Below, in pieces: positions 55,766 through 64,000 of a stretch of DNA of 64,000 nucleotides (positions within the stretch are counted from its first letter, which is position 1; each line of letters starts with the position of its first letter). The DNA lies in contig CM018604.1 of the NCBI GenBank assembly GCA_009192285.1, forward strand, positions 2,914,001 to 2,978,000, in the 5' to 3' direction. The notes under the pieces are model-generated. The model had not been told where the DNA came from. It searched no databases and was given only the letters and a program-made list of their open reading frames with translations. Origin of the DNA: Morchella semilibera (taxonomy: Eukaryota; Ascomycota; Pezizomycetes; Pezizales; Morchellaceae). Made by a program: the position numbers and the translations under genes.

Positions 55766-57964
55766 ACAGTGGGAAGCCGATGGTCTTTAATCTGAGAGGT
55801 TTATTCTTTTGGTTTGTTAACTTTCTTTTGGGTTACGTGAGTTAGCTTTTAGACGTGATTTGAGCTCACTATCACTCCTTCTTTTATTTCCTCTTCTCTA
55901 CCTATTTATCCTCTCCTGTGTATTTACTCACCTTCAATTCCCAATTCTCTTTAGTCAAGTTACCATTTCTCTTTTTTTTTTTTTCTTCTTTTTTTTTTCT
56001 TTCTCTTTGGTCAAATAGGAGTGTCGTCTCCTTTCCCCCCTCCCTTTACATATAAAAAGTAAGTTCTCTTTTCCAGTAATTAATTCCCCTTTCTTTCTGT
56101 CTTTTCTTTCAGGGGTGAAAGGCTTCGTTATCAGTTAAGCAACGGCGCGCCTTTCTCTTTTGTCGTTTTGTTTCAGTTGGGGCATATTAAATCTAGTGCA
56201 TTGGGCGGGGAGGATACTTTTTCCTTCGTTTTTCTGGGGATTTAGGTGGGGCATGGGGTATGCGAGCTGCGCTTGCTTTTAAGGGATGGTGTTCACTAGT
56301 AGTTTCCTGTTTGCCATAATCGCTTCTGCTCCAGTTGTTAGGCTTAGACTGGCATGTTTTTCCTCCCATATAATTATCACGGGGAATTCAAAAATGGTTG
56401 CCTTATTTAGTTCTTCATATCTTGCCCAGATGGCTTGGGACACTTGGAGAAGGGAGGCATGATGTACTTTATACTTATATTTCAAGTGGAATACGGCCTC
56501 CGGCCGCATACATATGTACATATGTAGCCGTGTGCATTCCAGTCCGTAGTGGTTCGCGGTCTCTGTAATCATGACGCCGATATAATCCCTTAGGTAGCAC
56601 AGTTTGTTCAGTTCAGTCTGTTAAACTCTACGACCATGCCATTTGGGACAATAATCATATAGGATCCCTCTTAATGTAGCTTCCCTTCCAACCACCGGGG
56701 CGCCAATATTCTTCTAGTATCTATATCACTGATATGCAAACCATCTTGACCAATAGAAATGCTTTCTGGTGGCGATAGACGAGCTTGTACTGTTTAGAAT
56801 AGACATATAGCTTGGTTTGGTATGTGCACTCTTTGTTGTCTTTTGATTTACCCAAGAACAGACCTGACCCTGACCCTAAACCTAACCCATCGCTGGCTTT
56901 CGACCACCTTAATCTGTAGCAAGAAAAAACTAGCTGGCATTTCACTACATATAAGCTTGCTGCTTTCGGGGTCCTAAACTATCTTATAGATACGTTCAAG
57001 ACCACACCGATTATGGGTTGATTAAGCCGGGTGTACTTTAGATGTAGCTTCGTCTCAAACTAAAATGGCGGCAACGAGTGATATCCCATGAACCACCCGC
57101 AACGGAAGATTATTTATTTATTTATTTATACTTCATACATCCGTAATGAAAGATAAAAAATAGAAGCAAAAATGAATATAGTAGAAGCTTATCTTTTATT
57201 CGATGACTGGTTATAGCTTAGATTTTTATTTTATGTTAAGTAATTAGATTTACCTAGGGCGTTATAAAATTTAACTCAGCGGTTCGAGATTAGGCTTGGG
57301 AGAGATTGAGTATATATAGCGGTAAAGGCAATGATTACCAAGAGGTCAATGTAGAGCCACGGTTATAATAGTATTTTATATGAATTTAGATAGACTGGTA
57401 TAATGGTCTAGAAATTAGGGCGCTTAAGGAGTTGAATGTTTGTAAAGAATGCATGTAAGAAATAGTGCAACAGTGAATATGCCTAGCGTATACATGTATG
57501 TGTAAGCTATATAGCTAGCCTAGATAGTGACGAAGAGAGGCGTTAGACATTTCCGAGTGATGTCGCATATACTGTAAAGGTGTGATAGTTTAGGAAGAGT
57601 TATCTGGATTATAATTGTGAAGATAGAAAGCAGTCTTAACTGTTATCACGGGCCCAAATTTTGGTTAATTCAATTGCTGTTCTGCCTCGTTTATGAATAC
57701 CTTCTGTACGCCGTTTGTGTAAAGAAAACACAGGTTTCTACTAAGTACAAACTTCGAAGCTCTTTTTCAGTGACAGACCTTTAGACTCCATTACATGGAC
57801 CCATCCAAGGTGAATTGTAATTCAATCCAAATCACTTATAGGGTTGCTACAGGCTTGGCGTTTACTTGTGCCGAACGGGGAATTCCCTAAAATTCCTGTT
57901 GAGTCAAGAAGAGGCATGATTACGGGCTCTAAGATCGCTTGTCGTGTTTCGTTTGCTCATCTGC
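55766..57964. other. Intergenic between two convergent genes, no gene seen
   Basis: T-rich DNA follows the IES1 stop (55970-56000). A minus-strand open frame at 56279-56572 was not accepted. An ATTT microsatellite is at 57112-57130, one 17-bp motif copy at 57075-57091 (minus strand) and TACATGTA at 57491. Confidence 0.5.
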
Positions 57965-59953
57965 TCAGCACGTTGCCTCCTCAACAATATCGCCGTTTCT
58001 TTGCGAGACCAATCTGACAACACTCAGCTGATCCTCAGCACTGAATGTAGCGTTTGTTTTTTCGAGCTGAAAAACAATGACATGGCCATTAGCCGAGAAG
58101 GTATAGACCGCCATGTTAGGACCACTATCAATTGCTAGGTCTATAACTCTTGGAACGGTTCCAATGGGGCAGCCATTGACTGTGACAGGTTTCAAGACTT
58201 CAGTAGAGCTCTCAGTTAGAGCTCCTGAATCATCGCTTTCGTGGTGAGAGGAGACACCTGCATCAATGTTTTGGGACTTCTGATCGTTTCTTCCCATATA
58301 GCCAGTGAAGACATCTGGTGGAATTGAGAAGAGTACAACCTGGTCGCCGTATGCAGCAACTACCCTTACCCCGAATCTCAAATCTGCTCCGGAAGCATAG
58401 ACACTTGGCCTGGAAGATCTGCCTAATAATTGACTCTCAGCCTGCCATGCGCTTGGGAGTTCCATGTATGTTTTACTTTGGGCTTTAGCTCTGCTAGTTA
58501 GGTTTGGTGGAGGGATGAGCCATATTTTTCTCAGCAGTTTCGTCGGCCCACTAATACCCACACAGATATGTTAGCCTATATACCGCCCATGGGTATAGTA
58601 GCGTAGGGTTATAGGGGTTGGTAGACAAACCCCAATGGCGCATCGCTTCCGAGGCAAAGCCTACCAGTCTCTGGATCAATGAATAGTATATGATATCCAT
58701 CACTCAATGGAACTGCTTGGAAATGATCACTTTGACCTGCTTTTGGCTCCCAACTTCCCCAAGATGCTAGGGACCCTCGAGTTACCCCAAACCGCTTAGT
58801 AAGAGGACCTGCCTCTCTGGGATGAACAGCACTAGAGATGAGTCGTAGCTTTTTTGATGAATCAATACCTCTACGTGGAGGAAGGAAATAAAGGAAGTCC
58901 GATGGGGCAGTAAGTGGGAACCAACGGTTCAAATCTTGCCCGGTCAAGGCATCTACCCCTATAATTAATGGGATTTTAGCATAATCATATACTTGTAAGT
59001 TGCTGTTTACTACTAAGCTGAAACCTACAGTGCAGTTCAATTCCGCCGTGGCAGCCAAAAGCTACACATCGTCTCTGAGGACATATTGCGACACTTCTGG
59101 GGACGTCTTCATCACTGCATAGATTCCTGTAAGTGCTCTTAGCTTCTTGTTCAATAACATCGTGAACAAGTCCCATGCGGCCATCCTATAAAGAAAGTGG
59201 GAGTTCTTAGCAGTGAAGTACGAGGGTATACATATGTGTCAATTTCTAACATACCAATAAAATTGCTATAGCAAATCTTCTACTGCTGGTATCCATACTA
59301 ACCGCCAAAACCCTCCTCGGACATATTATCGATGCCACAAACTCGATCCGAGCCCCATCCGTTGCACGAAGTCTATAAACATATACAACACACCCTTCGC
59401 TCAAAAGAGCGTATGTTCCACATATCGAGACTGTAAAATTTACTGTAGTGGTGGCTGCGAGCTCAGACATGTCTATAAAAGTAGTGTTAACGAAACCTGA
59501 TGTTTTCGGCCAGCCAGCTCCTAGTGAAAATTCCCTTGAAAGCCTTGTGGATAAGTAGTAAGGGTTGCCAGAATTTTTGATAGTTGGGTCGATGGAATAA
59601 AACCCCAGCGCTTTAAGTTGAGATTTTAATAGTGATGGTTCAAGGGAAGACAGATACCAGGCTCGACAAGTATATCTGGCAGCGTTGAACACTGGTGGGG
59701 GACTGAATTTAAGGATAAGTTGGATGAGTTCCACAGGAAGTCTATAAAAGGCTGGAAATCGAAGTGGACGACTCGCCACACATGCCTCGAACCATGATAT
59801 TGTGACAAGTCGAGCACAAAGTAATGATTCATGGTCTAGGTACGATATTATCTTGGAAAAAATAGGCTGAAAGATATCTGGTGCGACTGGACGCTTAAGG
59901 TTAGAGTGAGTGTTTACTATATTATACGGTAGGGTTGTGTACCGGTACCACAT
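57965..59953 (-). CDS. F-box protein
   Basis: F-box proteins are substrate receptors of SCF ubiquitin ligases. Exons are 59953-59255, 59185-59029, 58958-58631 and 58550-57965, giving 589 residues from the ATG at 59953. Two F-box-like stretches occur in tandem: [20 protein letters not shown] near residue 24 and [19 protein letters not shown] near residue 70, the latter followed by [15 protein letters not shown], a form common in filamentous fungi. The rest resembles a beta-propeller-type region: [10 protein letters not shown]..., [69 protein letters not shown]. Three introns are clean (GTATGT, GTAGGT, GTTTGT donors). The N-terminus is uncertain: an upstream open stretch with ATG at 60221 could add a Ser-rich extension through one or two more introns. 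The substrate is unknown. Confidence 0.8.
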
Positions 59954-61886
59954 TCGCGGTTGAATAGGGATCCAAATCCATGAGGAGCACCGGGACTCTT
60001 TTGATCCCCTGTATCACTTCTCCTAAAATCCTTGTTACCAGGACAAAAAACCGGACCTTCATTTCTAGAATTAGTATCTGAAATATTGGTGAAGGGATGC
60101 CTGGTGAATTTCTACTTCTATGCGGTTGAGGGTGGGTGCCGGGGCTGAACACTTTCTGGGCCGTATTCGGGAAAGAGGAGACCCGCCTTGAGTTATTCAA
60201 ACTGGGGGTTCCAAAAGACATTTTCCCTTCTTGGCTGGGCGTTATCAAATGATGGAGGCTATCCTCTTCCTTACCCTGGTACGTCGACAGGTATGGTGAA
60301 GACCGTGAAGTAATAGAGGAACTCTCGATTGAATAGTGAAATCGAATGTAAGTAGAGGCGATGATCTCTATTGAAGCCACGATCCCCGTTAGAAGCCTAG
60401 ATCCGATTTTCATTAATAAAGGAAGAAAAACGGTAAGGGAGGAAGGAGCTTCACGAATGCCAGTTCTAATGAACAGATCTTGTAGCTAAGATGTACCTAC
60501 ATGACGTACTCACGAGCTTAATTACAGCGAAATGTTACTCTACGCACATGTACATGTACATGTACTTACACTGTACCCGCATCTGTAATCGAAAGATGAT
60601 TAGAATTCACCGCAAGATTCACTTATCAGATTCTGTACTGCCACACATAGGAAAACTTAGTCCGTGTACGTGTCACATCAATGAAGTAATTAAGATCTAG
60701 CTTACCTATGCTATGCTTATGCAGCTCCTAGAGTGTCTTCGGGGAGGTAAGCTACCCCCATGCCTAGCTTACTACATGTAGATATTATATTGTGGGGATA
60801 TAGCATTGTAGTTGAAATTTTCACTGTACCTACAGCCCCGTTCGAAAAGTCCTGGCACCCCCGGGCCAAAAGTACGAGGGTGTTTCTTCTATTTTCTAAT
60901 TCTCCCATTACTATGACTATAATAACAGAGTGCTACAATATCTTCATTATGGCCATACCTATCAATTTTGAGTACGCGCAGGAGAAATGGTTGTTGGTGG
61001 GTTAGAATTCATAAATAGACACAATAGTAGGGTGCTAGGACTTTTCGAATAGGGCTGTACATACATGTAACGATTTTTACGACTTGATCCATGCTTCTCG
61101 CAGATTATAACGACGTCTAGCCCTGATCATCATATGCATAGGCCTTCCTTAGTTCAATTGCAAGGGCATCGGTGGTATGCTACTGAGTCAAGGTCATAGG
61201 GCGATGCGTATAGTACCGGGCAGTGATTAGTGTTACTACAGTCAAGTCAAGATTCAAGACACCTGCGATGTTCCAATCAGACCTAAATCGCCGTTCGGAA
61301 GCCATGATCATCACCGGGGTTCATGTTTAAAAGGAGGTGGTTTTTGAGCTGCATGGTTTGTAGGAGAGTTTTCAAGTGCGCTGCCCTGACTTCAATGTTC
61401 CTTGACTACTTGCCATCCCTCTGGGCGCACGTCACGTCAATACTGCCCCACTACAGAATTCACACCCCAAACACCAACGGCTAAACCTCCGAGCGTTCAC
61501 AGCAACGAAGAATGCCGTGTTGTTTATGACGATACGGATGAAGAAGCTCGATCCTCGCCGTCGATTTCTACCCTGACCACCAACTGCTAAATGAATGTCA
61601 AACACATCCGTGTTTCCCACATATGCCGCCCCTCATGTAGTTAACCCCTCATTCCCCTCATTCCCTTCTGGTCCCGATCAGCCTTCGATCCGGTTATTGT
61701 TGAAGCAGACGTAGAGTTCTATAGATGTGAAATAAATAGTTGTACATACGTACCTTGCCGCTCAGGACCTTCCGAGGCCTAGTATTTTCTATCTATTTAT
61801 CCCTCAGTATCCCTCAGTTTTATCGGCTTTCCCTTTCATCCATTGCCTTCTGTCTGTCCATCTTTTATTGTCATCACTCATTAGCT
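59954..61886. promoter_or_regulatory. Divergent F-box/GDB1 upstream region
   Basis: A 1.9-kb divergent spacer. Its first 270 bp may contain extra exons of the F-box gene. It also holds the MITE at 60833-61057, TACATGTA at 60551, 60557, 60773 and 61062, and a C/T-rich leader before the GDB1 ATG. Confidence 0.45.
60833..61057. mobile_element. Tc1/mariner-type MITE, 225 bp
   Basis: The ends form 28-bp terminal inverted repeats (left end starts CAGCCCCGTTCGAAAAG; right end as reverse complement CAGCCCTATTCGAAAAG) with three mismatches, all transitions. Both borders are flanked by TA (60831-60832 and 61058-61059), the target duplication of Tc1/mariner elements. The 170-bp interior encodes no transposase, so the element is non-autonomous. 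Confidence 0.78.
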
Positions 61887-64000
61887 ATGGCTCCTATGGC
61901 TCCTCCCTTGGTCTATCTCCTCCCTCTCAATGATACTGGTGCTCCTGATATTCCTGGAGATTATATTAATCTACCCCCTCCACGTACCCCGTATGTTCTA
62001 CGATTTGCAATCGAGGGTGCCAGTTCTATCTGTCATCAAGGCAGCCTTTGGATCAATGTTCCTGAGGAAGATAAGGACTTCGAACGTTTAAAATTCAGAG
62101 AATACAAGTTTGTATACCGCTGAACTCCATACTAGCATTTTATTTCTATTTCCTTAAATAAAAAAAGTCTTTCTCGCATGAGAACTAGATTGCTATAAAG
62201 TAGCCCTTTTCATATCTATCATAAACCATGTCCTCATCGGATCTAATACTAGTGAGAATTTCATGACAAAGTACTAATTCGAAATCCGTTGAAATCATAG
62301 GTTATCTCCATCGTTCTCTCGAACTCTCCACATCGATGTCCCAATAACACGAGCGGGTACCTTTGGTTATTACTTGACCTACACCCCGCTTCCTCCATTC
62401 ACCTCGGCGCCTTCCTCTGATAGCTCCACTAAGTCGATTAAGACCGATGTACGGTACTTTACCGTTTCTCCGTGCCTCGCAATCAATGACAAGCCCCTTC
62501 CTCTCGATGCCCTCTCGATTTTCTCTGTTATATCGAAATGGCTCGGCCCAGTTGAAAAATGGGACGACCATATGAAGTACATCGCCGACAAGGGATATAA
62601 CATGGTTCACTTTACCCCAATGATGCACCGGGGTGCTTCGAACTCACCCTACAGCATTTTCAATCAGTTAGCTTACGATCCAGGGGCCTTTCCCAACGGA
62701 ACTGATGATATCCTTGCTATCGTAAAAAGGATGGAAAAGCAACATGGCCTTCTCAGTCTTACTGATGTGGTTTGGAACCACACAGCACACAATTCCGAAT
62801 GGCTTCAAACAAACCCCGAGTCTGGTTATAATCTTATCACAGCCCCTTGGCTTGAGGCGGCCTATGAACTTGATACCGCACTCTTGGATTTTGGTAGTAA
62901 ACTCGAGCTTTTGGGATACCCGGCTGAGCTTGAGACGAAAGACGATCTACTCAAGATCATGGAGGGAGTAAAAACCCATGTAATCGGTGCGCTGAGGTTA
63001 TGGGAGTTTTATGCTCTAGACGTAAAGGCAAATACAAAAGCGGCTTTAGAAATCTGGACTTCCGGAAGGTCGGACCTCTCGAGGTTTGCGGCGCAATCAG
63101 AGCACTCGAAGGACCTTTCGCTATACGATAAAGCTCAACTTCTTGCAAAGCATGGTCTTATTGGTGGGGATAGGCTCGGGGAAAGATACCGCCGCAAAAT
63201 TGACCCCGAAATTGGAGCGGCATTCCTCGAAATAGAGTTTGGAAAACCTTCCGGGGCGCCCGGTACCGAAGAGATTGAGAAAGTAAAGAGCGGGTACACA
63301 AAGGTCTTAGATGAGCTCAACCTTCCTTACTATAAGGAATACGATGAGGATAGTGCCGAAATCCTTGAACAGTTGTATAATCGCATCACGTACCTCCGCA
63401 TTGATGACCACGGGCCTAAGATGGGGAAAATAAGCAAAGAAAATCCATTGATTGAGACCTACTTCACCCGGCTCCCCGAGAACGACAAAACAGCGAAACA
63501 CAACCCAAAGAGCCTGGCACTGGCCAATAACGGCTGGATTTGGAATAATGTCTCGGACTTTGCGGGTCCTAATTCTAAATCCTACCTGCGTCGTGAGGTC
63601 ATTGTTTGGGGAGACTGTGTGAAACTCAGGTTTGGAGACAAGCCTGAGGATAGTCCATTTCTTTGGGATTTTATGGTCAAATATACAAAGCTCATGGCTC
63701 AATGCTTTCACGGGTTCCGCATTGACAATTGTCACTCGACTCCTCTTCATGTTGGGCAATATCTACTCGATGTTGCTAGGCTAGAGCGGAATGATTTATA
63801 CGTTGTTGCAGAGCTTTTCACCGGAAGCGAACATGAAGACAGAAACTTTGTTGAGAGACTTGGGCTTGGAAGTCTTGTGCGCGAGGCAATGGTTGCATGG
63901 GGCCCTGGGGAGTTGTCGAGACTTGTTCATCGCCATGGCGGGAAGCCAATTGGGAGTTTTGAACAGGAATTCGTTATTAGAGGTGGCAACAGGGCCAGTG
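61887..64000 (+). CDS. GDB1: Glycogen debranching enzyme, 5' part (runs off window)
   Basis: This bifunctional enzyme (4-alpha-glucanotransferase and amylo-alpha-1,6-glucosidase) removes glycogen branches in the cytosol. Exon 1 is 61887-62107; exon 2 starts at 62301 after a 193-bp intron with a weak donor (GTTTGT), joining FREYK to LSPSFSRTLHIDVPI in frame, and stays open to the window edge. About 640 of an expected 1500 or so residues are present, all from the N-terminal glucanotransferase half. Typical stretches are KYIADKGYNMVHFTPMMHRG, SLTDVVWNHTAHNSEWL and NNGWIWN. The catalytic nucleophile Asp is in CFHGFRIDNCHSTP (near residue 549) and the acid/base Glu in YVVAELFTGSE (near residue 578), the same 29-residue spacing as in yeast. 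There is no frame break in the visible part. Confidence 0.96.

Noticed and set aside
56279-56572. Minus-strand open frame of 97 codons.
   Set aside because: No recognised domain, no start context and AT-rich 3'-flanking DNA around it; likely chance.

Overview
The window is nuclear DNA of a filamentous ascomycete. Genes are single transcription units on both strands, broken by short introns (about 50-250 bp) with GTATGT/GTAAGT-like donors, CTAAC/CTGAC/TACTAAC-type branch points and YAG acceptors. The products (Ies1 of INO80, Svp26, fungal GH47 mannosidase, Bem3-type RhoGAP, DUF3020 protein, F-box protein) are typical of Pezizomycotina. Spacious intergenic DNA full of homopolymers and short palindromes would suit an early-branching, Pezizomycetes-like fungus, but that placement is only a guess.

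Layout, left to right: Qa-SNARE (-), a secreted repeat peptide precursor resembling an alpha-type mating pheromone (-), FUN14-family protein (-), DUF3020 protein (+), ER alpha-1,2-mannosidase (-), mitochondrial ribosomal protein uS13m (+), Svp26 (+), a small unknown gene (-), a long unknown acidic gene with an apparent frameshift (+), 7 kb without genes, Bem3-like RhoGAP (+), a small unknown basic protein (-), Bud23 (+), NAD-isocitrate dehydrogenase subunit 1 with an apparent frameshift (-), Ded1 helicase (+), 4.7 kb without genes, Ies1 (+), F-box protein (-), and the 5' part of glycogen debranching enzyme (+), which runs off the right edge.

There is no operon or biosynthetic cluster; it is mainly housekeeping: secretory pathway and glycosylation (SNARE, mannosidase, Svp26), polarity (Bem3), ribosome biogenesis and translation (Bud23, Ded1, uS13m), chromatin (Ies1), mitochondria and carbon metabolism (IDH1, FUN14, GDB1). 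Several pairs are divergent and share promoter regions (FUN14/DUF3020, MNS1/uS13m, IDH1/DED1, F-box/GDB1); BUD23 and IDH1 are convergent.

The less ordinary signals are: (1) the Kex2/Ste13-style peptide precursor at 3107-3601; (2) an 8-bp palindrome, TACATGTA, present about 34 times, always outside the exons annotated here; (3) a dispersed 17-bp motif, TCAYRGG-N3-TCACTCG, in about ten intergenic copies; (4) four short inverted-repeat elements whose arm mismatches are all transitions, as expected of repeat-induced point mutation; and (5) two single-base reading-frame breaks in otherwise intact genes. Gene models were built by eye from reading frames, splice signals and family knowledge; no search or alignment was run.
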